From Trichaptum fuscoviolaceum (lineage: Eukaryota; Basidiomycota; Agaricomycetes; Hymenochaetales; Trichaptaceae): a stretch of DNA of 64,000 nt. Numbering within the stretch: the stretch's first letter is position 1; each line of letters opens with the position of its first letter. The DNA is taken from positions 3,125,671-3,189,670 of the forward strand of contig CAJSYZ010000002.1 of NCBI GenBank assembly GCA_910574455.1, written 5' to 3'. The position numbers and the translations under genes are program-made. This document shows, piece after piece, positions 1 through 10,739 of this stretch. The notes under the pieces were generated by a model. The model made no database searches. It was given only the letters and a program-made list of their open reading frames with translations, and had not been told where the DNA came from.

Positions 1-36
1 ACAACTTTCAGGGACAGGGGTAGATGAAGAACTCAC

Positions 37-707
37 TGTAGCACACCGTGGGATGAACTGGCTGTCCCACTCGAACTACTCTCTAGAGAGCGTTTGTCCT
101 TGGATGTCGAGGAGGACTCGAAGCTGGGTCTTGGTACAGGCGACCTTGCGCCAAATCCGAGGCCACGCATCATAGCAAAGCCACTTTTCTTGCCTCCGAA
201 AATGGACCTGCCATCCATGCCACTGTCTTCATGGTCCGACTCAGAGGCATCGATCCCGTCCTCTTCCCAAGGAGCTCGGCTGTGCACTCTCATCTTCGGG
301 CCCATGAGACTCAGGCGTACGTTTGTGTCGTCGTCATCCTCCGACTGAGTTATGCTGGCACCCTCGATGTCAACATCGAGAATGGTTGATGCGCGTTCTG
401 AATAGGTGTCTTCCGATAAGTCCAAAGATGAAGCATTCGGATCGGCCAGCCTGTCCGCAGGAGAGGGAGGGTACGGTGTCGTGTCATGTTCGTAAAAGTC
501 GTGTTCATCAATGTGCGGGAAGCGGGAGGCGGGTGTAGCGGGTGTGTTGCGATAGTTGGGCGAGAAGTGGCTGTATAGTGAGGGGGACTCTGAGGCCTGC
601 GAGAAGGTTGAATAGCGAGCGTGGGGTGGCGGGATGTCTGCACGCTGAGCACGCTGGTCGAGGAGGGATCGAACGAGCGAGTCCTCAGACGGTGCCATTG
701 CGAGCAT
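37..707 (-). CDS. Unidentified protein, N-terminal exon only (gene runs off the left edge)
   Basis: Open frame from the ATG at 707 that ends at a strong GTGAGT donor (complement of 31-36), so this is a first coding exon and the rest of the gene lies beyond position 1. The roughly 223 residues seen are low-complexity and probably disordered: Ser/Pro/Thr-rich, an acidic run (SEDDDD), and a Ser-rich end. A short more ordered-looking stretch reads RLSLMGPKMRVHSRAPWEED. A second in-frame ATG lies three codons downstream (697). I do not recognise the family; such tails occur at the N-terminus of many fungal signalling and membrane proteins. It is transcribed divergently from the CGR1-like gene. No signal peptide or membrane segment is visible in this exon. 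Confidence 0.6.
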
Positions 708-897
708 TAGGAGATAGAAAATGGGGAGGGGGGAGGAGGCACTTGGGAAGAGAGAATATACAACTCGGACGCGGTTGTCGGCTAGTCCGCTCAGGCTCTA
801 GTGCCAGGCCACGGGCACGTGCGCTGATCTTCCAATTAATTTCATATCAAACTCTCTTTTCTCCTCTTCGTCCGCCTTCCACTCACCAACGTCAACG
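708..897. promoter_or_regulatory. Divergent promoter interval between the left-edge gene and CGR1
   Basis: 190 bp between two divergent start codons, so it should hold both core promoters. Just before the CGR1 start there is a CT-rich stretch (about 850-890), the usual look of a basidiomycete 5' leader. No clear TATA box was found. Confidence 0.4.
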
Positions 898-1472
898 ATG
901 TCCACAGAAGCTGTCGTGCAACCGACGACGTCGACAGATAGTGTCCAGGAAGTGCCGATTGCGTTGTCCGCAGCGGGCAGAGTCTCAGGCAAGCCGTGGA
1001 AGCTGGGCAAATCAGCGACAAGGTGGGCTTCATTCATCCTTCAGACGTGCTACTTGCTCAGCTAATTTATCATTTCCCATCTCGTGATGTTCCTGTCCCC
1101 GTTGCAATACTTCCGCTCGCCATCCGTTGCATCTGATCGTGAGCATATAGACGTTCACAGCTTCCCGATGGCGTAAAAACGAAAAGATGGGAGGAACGCA
1201 TGGAGAAGCAAAAAAAGGCCACTGCCGTCAAGAAACTCGAGGCGGAGCTCAAGGAGGAGAAGCAGGCCGAGATCAAACGACGGAGGGAGATCACCCTGGA
1301 AAGGAAAAAGGCCGCTGAGGAGAAGCAGAGGTTAGAAGAGGAGAAGGCAAAGGTATGCACGTTTTCAAGTCCGCCGACGTTCCAGGCAATCATGATTTTC
1401 CCTCAGATGGGTGCACGGAAGGCTGCTAGAATGAGGCGCAAAGCGGGCCGTACGAAGAAAATCAATCATTAG
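898..1472 (+). CDS. CGR1: rRNA-processing protein Cgr1-like
   Basis: Three exons, 898-1022, 1151-1352 and 1407-1472, give 130 residues ending KKINH. The protein has the Cgr1 layout: a short N-terminus with a GKPWKLGK motif, then a long highly charged helix (WEERMEKQKKATAVKKLEAE, continuing with Lys/Glu/Arg repeats) predicted to be coiled coil, then the basic tail ARKAARMRRKAGR. Cgr1 family proteins are small nucleolar factors needed for 60S subunit and pre-rRNA processing. The acceptor at 1150 is chosen over the one at 1160 because only the first keeps the frame open. Exon 3 is in frame only after removing the 54-nt intron 1353-1406. Its 3' end faces VPS18 with about 100 bp between the stops. 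Confidence 0.85.
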
Positions 1473-1576
1473 TTTCCCCTTTGATTGTGAGGCCGAAGTT
1501 AAAAGCACGGAGAGCAGTGTGATGGTATATACGACAGAAAGCAACAAATCAAAAATCCAGAGGCAATCAACATCCA

Positions 1577-4500
1577 CTATATCTGCCACGAATCGTCCTC
1601 CTCGCCCTCCTTAACGAACGGCCTATCCAATCCAGTTACGACGCTCTCGCAGAGCGGACATGCCCCAGCTAATAACTCATCCAGCTCTTCCCTCGCCTTT
1701 TCCACTCTCCGGGTCTTGTCATCTTTTTCTTGCCGCTCGCCCCCTCCCCATAACATGCCCATGCCCATACCCATCCGGTCCAAACCGGTCGACCACATGC
1801 CCCCAGAAACAACAGATGCCAGGGACTCTGGGATGATCAGATCCCGAAGTTTATCGCCTGCAGAAAGGATGCCCCGCCCCAATGTTCCTGCCCCGCCGCG
1901 TGCATTGCCGTTTTGAACCGGTACGCCGAAGTTAGCAGATAGCAACGCCCGTTGTCCGGCATTTCGGGAACCAGGCGCAGCCTGAAGACCCGCTGTGGGT
2001 GCACTGATGTTCGATCGTTCTGGTGGGAGTTGATGTGTTGCTCTGATCAGCTCGTTTTGCAATGCGAGGATCCTTCGAAGGGATACCGCAGATAGATACT
2101 CCTTGGCCTGTATGAATAATATCAACAACAGCTTATAACAATAGTTGTAAAGTACCATACCAGCCCAATGAGGCAGTCAACGTGGAATGTGTGCTGGCAA
2201 GGGAAGACGTAAAACTGCCTGGACAATAGAGGGAAGTTGCAGACGGTACATCGATCTCCCGAATCAATCACGACGAAACGATTCCGTAGCGCTTTGATAT
2301 CAGCCTTGATAGCCTCTGCGTTCTTGGTCGTATCATCCATCTCGGCCTTAAGAGAATCAATATGCGCTGAATAACCCTCCAGTGCAGTGCAGATCTCCTC
2401 TTTGAAGTCGTCGATGACAACAAAATCGGGGAAGAAAGGAAGGATATCCTCGATTTTCAACAAATCGGTGCTCTCTAGGAAAGCCATTGCGCTGAAGAAG
2501 ATATTGATTGAGTATCGGCAACCATCAGAATAAGCCCGACAAACCTCTTAATATCCTTCTTGTCCTGGACGACATACTTCGCAATCTTCAACCACAGCTT
2601 CTTCCTCAATGCGCGATCATCCTCAGGGCTGTCTGCATTGATCTTAGCAAGCTCAAGGTCTCCCTTTTCTAATGCTAAATCCACACTGTTCTCCCATAGG
2701 CCCATCTTCGAGTAGATCTGGACACATGAGCGAGTCTTCCCAGCTTGTATACACAACCTTAGTGCATAGTCAAGATCATAGTATGGCTTCCCTGTCATAG
2801 GATCTGAAGGCGCTGTTGTCAAGAACTTCAAAAGAGGGCCTTCCTCATCCCCAGAGCCAGTTGATTGGCAGGTCACATATAATGTGATCAGCAAGTTATG
2901 GATAACCGGCGAGGTATTTCCTTGATTGAACACGGCAACGTTCAGGTATCGAATTGCATGATTAGGTTGGAGAGGGTCTCGAGGAGCGTTCGGTGACAAA
3001 GCCTGAGTGCGCAGGAGGGCGGGAACAAGGCGTAACGGGTCAAGCAGAGGCTGTCGAAGCCACGAGTCGACTGTTTCCTTGGGTGCTTGCCGCATGAGAA
3101 CTGGAGCAAACCGATAGTAAAGCTCAAGATCACTTTGGCGGTTCAGTATGTCAATGGCCTTAGTCCATTCTTCCTCCAATACCCAATGCTCCGCGACACG
3201 GTCCAGATCACCGATCAGCGTTGCGAAATGGAGATAAATGTCCGTGCGCCCATGGCTTTGAATAAGTTCATAGACGGTCGTCGAATCGAGGTTGGATTTG
3301 TAGGTCTCTAAGAACTGCCGAAGCTCGTCTTCGAGGAGCGTCCGTTCCGTTCGCAGATTCTCAACATCGTGCGAAACCGATTCTGACGCAACCACGTCTT
3401 CAAGTTCGTTACACTTCGCAAGGTAGATCTCCATGAGCCAAGTGGCGAGCATCATACGTTGAGTCAGGTCCTGTGACAGATGTCAGGGTCGACTCATATC
3501 GTTTTATAGGTCAACGCACCGATTTCTTTGTCCTCTCCAGCCTTGAAACGAGGTAATACCGCAAAGCATCCCGTTCTCCAACATCAATAAAGTTTAATGT
3601 CACCTCTTCGAAGCTAGCTGAACACTGGGCATAACACTGTGCTGATTGAATATAGCGCCCGTCCTTGAAAAACCTATCGGCCTGTGCAACAAGCACCTGG
3701 TCGCGCTGAGACGCAGTCTGAAGGCGGTAAAGTGAGCAAGGCTAACTGGAGCAAGGAGATGAAACTCACCTTTGCGTACCTCAAGGCAACGTCGTACATG
3801 CCCTTGTCAAGGTAAATCTGCCACACGTCCCGCGCTTCATTCTTGCTGATGAGTTCGAACAAGGATGAGTCGGTTAAGACCCAGTACGTTTTCCGTACAG
3901 GATCAACGGCAAGACACCGAACTTCTTCGCTAGGTTTCTATATTGGCATTAACAAACCGATTTCTCGACCTCGATTGTCGCTTCTTACCAAAGGCAGCAA
4001 CTCATCATATACAAGTGCGTCATTCAAGTTACATATGGCTGCTATTCGGTCCTTGTAGAGTAAGACGAAGTGGAATTCGGTTATTGACATGGAGAGAGGT
4101 GTCGGAGATGTGTTATCAGCGGCGGGATAAGGGAGTAGCTGAGCAGAGTCAACAAAGTCATCACTGCTCGATGAATAGTTCATGGTGCCATGGTAGATAC
4201 CCTGACCTAAATGATGATTAACGATAGTGAAGTCTATGAGTCGCTCAGCATACCATTCATCCATGCCATAGTTTTAGGCAATGACTGTGCCTGATCGGAG
4301 TTCGGTGTGAAGAAGTGAAGCTCTGAATCCTGGGTATCCCCTGGTAGCTCCAAAATCCCTACATAAAAGACAATTAGTGGAAAGAGGTACAAACCACATG
4401 GAGTGCAACTCACTCGGAGCTGTATCACGATACTTAGCAAACAGAGGTGCGAAGAGACGACTGCTATCTTCTGAACGCTTCTCAATGCCGCCGGCAAGCT

Positions 4501-5366
4501 GGTATATCCGCGTAGGAGTGGTGATAACCACAACGGCCTGCTTTGGTTCTAACGGAGGTACTAACTGGAAGTGAACACCTGTGATAGGCGGTCTTTCCGG
4601 TATTGAAAACAAAGGCTGCACGTAGCGCTCTTGCGACTTAAAGAAGTCCTCCTCTGCGTCCAGTAATGCTTCATAGACCGTTCCATTACGACCGCCTACT
4701 AAGAACTCCCTTGAAGAGGTAGGGTTGGATGATGACAAAAGCCCGGCCTTGTTCCACGCAATACTCTCAATAACCATCTTGAAGTTTTTCAGCTGCTTGA
4801 ATTTCTTCCAGCCCTTATAGAGATACCAGTTCTCCCCCTGTGTGGACGTGGCGATTAAGTGTCGACCTGAGGGATCCAGAAAGACCTTGTAAAGCGTCAT
4901 TTCGGTCGGTTTGCGTAGGATAGGTAGCTTGATTATTTGCTCTGAGCGGGATAGTTCTATCATGATGATTAAGTTGTTGGAGAGGCCCATGACTAGCATG
5001 TCGGATGAAACGGCGAGAGAGACGAGCGGTGCGGGTGCAGCGAACTGCACTCTCTCGAGCTCGAAGACAGGTGCTGACGGTGCAGCATTGCTCCCATACT
5101 GCACACCCTCGATCTACATGAATATGTTTGAGTAGCCCACGTTTCAGACATACACTAGGACTCACAGGATCCAACAAATCCTCGACATTGTCCCGCTCGT
5201 CTGCCTCATCATAAGGAGACGGCTCGAATCCCTGGTACTCGAGCTTCGGAAAGTTCAGCGCTCCCTGGTTAAGCTTGCCCGTCGGCGCGGCTGCGTGTTC
5301 GACATCTATTCAAAATATCAGAAAAGCCAGCGCATCATATGTAGGACGCTCACAGTCGTCGAACAT
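1577..5366 (-). CDS. VPS18: Vacuolar sorting protein Vps18 (Pep3/Deep orange)
   Basis: About 1,000 residues over ten or more exons. Vps18 is a core subunit of the CORVET and HOPS tethering complexes that drive endosome-vacuole fusion. The N-terminal half is the Pep3/Vps18 beta-propeller region (for example FLDPSGRHLIATSTQGENWY and VYEALLDAEEDFF). The middle is an alpha-solenoid clathrin-repeat region (AEHWVLEEEWTKAIDILNRQ, LWENSVDLALEKGDLELAKI). The end is a RING-H2 whose first half is CTVCNFPLL...FPCQHTFHVDC and whose last cysteine pair, CPLC, comes about 130 residues later, a gap also seen in other Vps18 proteins. The first coding exon (5354-5366) is only 13 nt. Exon 2 is 5166-5305 and exon 3 is 4414-5113. 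Translation starts MFDDYVEHAAAP. It is divergent from the SHB17-like gene. Confidence 0.92.
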
Positions 5367-5622
5367 GGCGAGCGCGCGGCTCGAACGTTTAGATGGTTTA
5401 CAGACTTGAGACGCGGACGCGTCCGGTCAGGGTGGTAAACTGGCCGCACTCCGGGCCGGAGCCTGTCCTTAAAAAGGTGCCGGTCGCACGCTGTCCGGCT
5501 TCTCGCCGTTTGGTGGCCGCCTGTCTATCTCAGCATAAATATCATCCCTTGGTTTGCTCGCAGTCGGTACAGCTCACTGTAGTTCCCTTTCTCACCCAAA
5601 CTATTGCTAGCAAATATTGAAG

Positions 5623-6730
5623 ATGGCTACAGACAGGCCTGTGCCTCGGCTGCTGCTGATTAGACATGGTATGTCAGAGCTCATCTGCTGCGCATACACT
5701 CAACCCTGACGCTCAGGCTGATATGCAGGAGAGACAGAGTGGTCACTCAATGGGTAAGAGTTGTCGATGTGTCGCGTCCGTATTATACTGATAGGTGTAA
5801 ATCCTATAGACGACATGTATACATCTTCCATCCCATTCAATTGTTCGCCAAACTGAGTGCATTATAGACAGGACGAAGCGATATTCCTCTTACGGCCAAC
5901 GGCGAGGCCATCATTCGGAATCGTGCTTCTCTTATAGTCGGCGAAGGAAGTAAGTCAATCGCAAATGACAAATTCAATAGCTACACTCTAATGAACTCCT
6001 CAGAGCTACTTGACCCCAAGTCAATTTGCCATGTGCTTGTGTCTCCCCGCAAGCGTGCAGCTAAGACGTTTGAGTTACTCTTCAAGGACCTACCGGAGTT
6101 GCCTCCCCACGAATTCACTGAAGAGGTTCGGGAGTGGGACTACGGAGACTATGAAGGTCTAAAACCTGCCGAGATTAAGGAGAGAGACAGATACTGGTCC
6201 ATTTGGAGGACAGGGTGAGTGGTGGAATCTACCCTCTTCTCCAGTCTCCTGATTCATGATAGCTGTCCTGGCGGTGAAAGCGCTGAGGAGATGACCAAAC
6301 GAGTGGACGCTGTTATAGACAAGGTCCTGTCCTCTGTGCCCATGATGACAAAGTGTATCTCCTGACAACTCTTGCGATAGGTGCAAGAAATTCACCGGCA
6401 GTTTTTCGAAGAGGGAAGGGGGAGGCGTGACGTCATGATCATCGCCCATGGTCACTTTAGTCGCGTTCTTATTTCTCGATGGGTCCAATTCCCTCTGTGC
6501 CTCGGTGAGTATCTTCTGCACTTCTGCCGATTTCGACTCAAGTCTAACGGCGTTCTGCTTCGTAAAGGGACGCACTTCAACGTAGAACCAGCAGGGGTAC
6601 GTTCTTTCTCATGAATTCTCAAGTACTTGTTCCTCACAAAGAACGACAGATCGCAATCTTGAGTTACAACCATCGCAACCTTAAGGAACCAGCTTTGAAT
6701 GGTCTAAACCTATACGCAAATCATAATTAA
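5623..6730 (+). CDS. SHB17: Histidine phosphatase, sedoheptulose-1,7-bisphosphatase-like (Shb17 family)
   Basis: About 240 residues of a phosphoglycerate-mutase-fold (histidine phosphatase) enzyme. Visible motifs are LLLIRHGETEWS with the phosphorylated histidine, SPRKRA, EWDYGDYEG, the late catalytic AHGHFSR, and a C-terminal ILSYNHRNLKEPAL, which is close to the end of yeast Shb17. Shb17 hydrolyses sedoheptulose-1,7-bisphosphate and feeds the non-oxidative pentose phosphate route to ribose. Early exons are tiny: 5623-5668, 5729-5753, a 7-nt exon 5810-5816, then from 5868. With these joined the motif NGRHTGRSDIPLT is restored. Fructose-2,6-bisphosphatase or a generic phosphatase are alternatives, but the C-terminus favours Shb17. 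It converges on the seipin gene with 88 bp between stops. Confidence 0.85.
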
Positions 6731-6818
6731 TGTCAGCATTGTATAGACAAATAGGCGTTAACTAGTCAGTCAGTTAGATTACAGAAGTGAATTCGCGCAA
6801 TGATGTACTTAAATGAAA

Positions 6819-8121
6819 CTACGAATCAACATGACCAGAACGTCTCCTCGACCGCAGCCTTAGTTCGAGTTCCGTCTTGAAAGCAGAGCTTGCCGGCGGA
6901 ATGTCTTCTTCGTGATATTCTTCTTTCGGATACTACATATCACAGTCAGATATGAAGTTCGGAGGCTTGAAGGAAGAAAATCATACTAGTTCATGCTCGT
7001 CGTTGCTTTCAGCCTTAGCTGGAGGTTCACCCTGCGGTGGGGAGGGTGGTTCTGAATGCAAAATTTGTTGGACAATGCTTATTCCGAATGATATAAATTG
7101 AAACTCACTCTGATCCTCTTCTTCTGACGCTGCAATATGCCATTGGATAGAAGGGACTAAGAACCCGATGACAACGAGAGTCGAAACGACGAAAAACGCT
7201 ATAGCTGCAGCTATGGCCATGCTGAGAGGGAATGCAGATAGGATACGGCTAAACAGACAGAAACTTCAGTAGGAGCGAGCAAGTGGAGCGATAGCATTAT
7301 CTCACCGCAAGCCCTGCGGATGTACATCCCCACGAAGGAATGCACTATAGACGCTCAGTTCTCGTCCCTCTCCAAAACCGAGGCTCCTCCAGCCATCATT
7401 GCGTCCAAGCTCAACATGTGCATATATATCTTCTCTCCCGGTTACAAGCTTGGTGACGAGGGGCAGATTCATTTCTAACAGCCGTGGTGTCCGCGATATG
7501 AAAGGAATGCGGCTAGGGTAAGGCGGGAGCACGAGAGACTGGCTGAAATGAGCATGCTAATCGCACGACGACGCACTGAACTTCACTTACGGGCTTACGG
7601 ACGACTGCAAGTGTGTTGTTCCAGTAGTCGGTGACTATAAGCGAAGTCATGAAGTTTCCGAGGCCGTAGTTCGTTTCCGAAGCCGGCACGGTCAAATGCA
7701 AAGAAATGTCATACGGCTGGTTGGAGAATAGATTCTTTATAGCCAAGTCTGCATAAGGGGACCCTCCGTCGCTAGTCATTGAGTAGTGAGCATGAAGAAT
7801 CTTGCCTGAATGGCGAATTACTACGTACCCGTACTGCAGATACACTGGAATACTCCAGCCCTTCGGTACATTCTTCCAGACTAGCAAACCCGCGACGGAC
7901 GAGAACAAGATCAGGATGGGTATCGCTAAAAGACACACGAGAAGCGAAACAAGCTGAGGGGAGAGATTCCGCACGCTGCGACGGATAAGTCTCCATAATC
8001 TTTTGAAAACCTTGGCAAGCGCATCGAGAACAGAGGCTGACTTCAGTTCAGTCATTACTGTTCTGGGGCTCGAAACTGGATTTTGGCCGTCGTCTTTGAC
8101 CGCAGATGACATGGTGGACAT
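6819..8121 (-). CDS. Seipin (BSCL2/Sei1 family), lipid droplet biogenesis
   Basis: About 370 residues. Seipin is an ER membrane protein that forms rings at ER-lipid droplet contacts. The layout matches: a cytosolic N-terminus of about 55 residues, a first membrane segment (LVSLLVCLLAIPILILFSSV), a lumenal domain with the family signature QPYDISLHLTVPASETNYGL and GNFMTSLIVTD, then a second membrane segment (AAIAFFVVSTLVVIGFLVP) and an acidic cytosolic tail ending RRRSGHVDS. Introns follow AVVRKP (the frame then resumes SLVLPPYPSRIPF), split the acidic segment after EEEDQ, and lie just after DEHEL; removing the last one gives the stop at 6819-6821. Divergent promoter with the gene at 8383. Confidence 0.9.
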
Positions 8122-8382
8122 CTTCTGCTCTCGAAGTAACCTTCAGATAGATGTTTATAAAGAGGGATGTATAGCACGTTCAGAACATGAAGTCTCCATC
8201 AAGCCAACTTGAAACGGCTGCAGCAAACCCGCAGGCGGAAACTTGAACATGAGACGTGACAGTGCTGTGTCGTGTCACGGTTTAGCACTTGAATTAGTCA
8301 CAGTCACACTGTAATCCAACCACAAGACGAGAACTCTCAGTAAAGCTTCCAGCCATAACGCACCGCTCATAACAGGTTCGAA

Positions 8383-9018
8383 ATGACCTTTACCGCCTTT
8401 ACAAAGGACCCAAGAAACTTGCTGGGTGTCTCCCCGAACTCCGAAGATCTATCAGGTTATCTCAATGCACTGGCCCTGTCGTCTGCAAACGAGTCACCTC
8501 TGCCTGAAATCAAAAGCTACACTGATGCTCTCTATATGAACTATTATACGCTAGGACTCAGTCTCATGTTTGTCTCCCGGGATGGCACAAAGAGTGTAAC
8601 GAAGGAGGAGGTGAAGGGAGACAAGCTAGTGTTGGACAGCATAGATATCTACAACACTCTCCCATCCAAGCCAAAGCTTGGCAGCTCATCTTCAACGACA
8701 ACATACCAAAAATTTCCCGTCTCAGAGCTCACACTTTCTTTGGCACCTCTGCAAGACGGAAAGGAGCGTGCAAAGGAGGTGAAGATAAGTCCATCGTCTT
8801 CGGGAAAGGACCTTATAGCTGTCCTTGGTGAACCCGACAGAAAAGGCGGTGGGGGAGGTCCTTCCCAAGGCTCTGTTGATATCTGGTGTGAATGGTCCGG
8901 AGACGGAATCATGATTGAATTTGGAGGCGAAGAAGCGAAGGGTCCTAAAGCTTGGGAGACTGGGAAGGACGCGAAGTGGAAAGTGCTTACGCTGTTCCGG
9001 CCATCCGGGGGCAAATGA
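8383..9018 (+). CDS. Conserved hypothetical protein, 211 aa, single exon
   Basis: One of the few intronless genes here, 211 residues from the ATG at 8383. I do not recognise a named family. The N-terminal part (EIKSYTDALYMNYYTLGLSL) looks like a conserved globular domain. The middle is a Ser/Lys-rich stretch. The C-terminus has KGGGGGPSQGSVDIWCEWSG followed by a probable beta strand (IMIEFGG) and a Trp-rich end (AKWKVLTLFRP). No signal peptide, membrane segment or catalytic motif is evident, so it is probably cytosolic. The composition and conserved-looking aromatic blocks argue for a real gene. Confidence 0.7.
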   Translation: MTFTAFTKDPRNLLGVSPNSEDLSGYLNALALSSANESPLPEIKSYTDALYMNYYTLGLSLMFVSRDGTKSVTKEEVKGDKLVLDSIDIYNTLPSKPKLGSSSSTTTYQKFPVSELTLSLAPLQDGKERAKEVKISPSSSGKDLIAVLGEPDRKGGGGGPSQGSVDIWCEWSGDGIMIEFGGEEAKGPKAWETGKDAKWKVLTLFRPSGGK

Positions 9019-9666
9019 TTCATTCGTGAGTGTCCGTCGCTGTCAAGCGTTATCATAGCTGATCTTGAGAATTGAAGTTTATAGCAGAACCCCTTCTCGG
9101 ACTACTTTTGGATATGAACGCGATCGCAGCGCGCGCTTCCCAAATGCACTCAATACATACTGTTGGTGACCTACGTACCTATCACGACTTAAGACTGGCT
9201 GCAGACTTTGTCGGTTTGATAATTGTACACAGTCCGTCGCTGCGCAACCTTTGGATCCGATAGCAGATATCTTGCATAACCACTTTGTACGTTAAATCTA
9301 GTCCCCACATCTGCTGCATGTACCACACCCCGCATCATATGGTTCTTGTTCCTGCATAAGTTTGATCTCCTTCACCAAATTTAATGGATAGCATGGCAGT
9401 GTAGTGAGCACACGGAGTCGCTATGAAGCGGGTGCTGTTTTGATGTGAGGATTGGCTCGGACAGAGTTACCCGCCCCGCGCTGGGGAAATCATGCGCAGT
9501 TCTGGTGTTCGGGCTGCGCATGATTATTGTCTGCCGAGTCGGCATGATAGCTGGAAGTAGCACTATATATTTCCTGCAGATCGACGTCACAGTCCACACG
9601 CGACGCGACTTGTTTCTCGTCTTCTTCTTGTTCTCAATCTACCTCCTAACTCAACTACTCATTGCC
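9019..9666. other. Intergenic, 648 bp, with TATA-like box for the downstream gene
   Basis: No supportable gene. It holds the 3' region of the 211-aa gene and the promoter of the lipocalin-like gene. A CTATATAT motif at 9562-9569 lies about 100 bp before that start codon and is a plausible TATA element. A CT-rich leader (about 9605-9660) precedes the ATG. Confidence 0.4.
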
Positions 9667-10516
9667 ATGGCAGCTCCTCCGGAAGTTACAACGCTCGATT
9701 TCTCGGGCACCTATATCATGGTGCGCTTCCACGGCCTTGCGCATAGATTCGCAGCTCATGTTAACGTGTGCCGCAGAACAAGTCACTCAGTGACGACACG
9801 GATGAGCTTCTTCGACTCCAGGGCATTGGCTGGGTTAAGCGCAAGATAATTGCAAGGATGACTCTCACTCTCTACGTCAAACACTATAAAGTGGGTGCAT
9901 AACATAAGCGAGTTTCACGACAGGCTAACGTGTGGGCCTTCCAGGACGATGAGGGCAACGAGCATATAGATATTGAGCAGGTTGGCTCAGGAGGCTTCGG
10001 AGGCAACAAAGAGCAGCGCCTTCTTACTTGGCAAGAGAGACCTGTTGAGGATCCTGTCTTTGGGCCCGTAGGTACGTACCCATAGCGATTTCAGACATTC
10101 TTCAAGTTGAGCAACTGACCGTACTTAGTCGGAAAGTCTCGACGGGTTAAAATCGAGGACGTCACCGACGAATGGCAGAAGGTGGACTGGCTTCCCGATA
10201 CACTTGAACATGGCGGTGTAGAATCCTACGTTGAGAGTGATACTCCGAAGAGTGGGATTACATGGATTGCCGACCAGGTGTGTAACATATGCGCACTCCA
10301 TAAACCTTTAATCAACTTTTCCTCTCGTTAGATCTGGGGCTTCTCTGAGATCGACGGAGCGCGTAGATACACCAGGCGCGTCCATTTCACTGGCCCGGAA
10401 GGGGAGGATATCAAAGTTCGCCTTGTGTACGATTACCGTAAGTGACTCTATGCGCGCTACAGCATGATGGCCAACTGATCAATTGATGTTCAGAGGGACC
10501 TAACACCCACTTCTAA
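9667..10516 (+). CDS. Lipocalin-like fungal protein of unknown function, 190 aa
   Basis: Six exons: 9667-9720, 9777-9890, 9945-10071, 10129-10277, 10332-10437 and 10494-10516. They join in frame to 190 residues. The sequence starts MAAPPEVTTLDFSGTYIM, continues NKSLSDDTDELLRLQGIGW, has HYKDDEGNEHIDIEQ, and ends VRLVYDYQGPNTHF. The pattern of alternating strands, a GxW-like LQGIGW and a closing RLVYDY strand recall fungal lipocalin-like (calycin) proteins. From memory, some relatives are non-catalytic or pericyclase-type partners in secondary metabolism, but no biosynthetic cluster lies next to it, so that role is not inferred. There is no signal peptide, so it is likely cytosolic. Gene structure is firm; function is open. 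Confidence 0.75.
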
Positions 10517-10739
10517 TCTCATAAGTTCTTTATCGTAATTATATATCGTTTCGATAACTATTGATGTATATACCAATGTATCCAGCAAATGTTACAGTAA
10601 ATGAATTGTTTCAGTAGCAGTGTAACGATGATGACATAACAGCCTGAGCGCTGTGCGAAAACGAACTGCAGTCATCTTGCAACGATCTATTCGCCTCCAT
10701 CCTTCCACCCTCATTACAGTCTCCACGAAGCTCCTCGAA

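Noticed and set aside
350..652. Minus-strand frame with no homology inside the left-edge gene
   Set aside because: Shadow of the longer frame 37-707; composition is not coding-like and it has no context.
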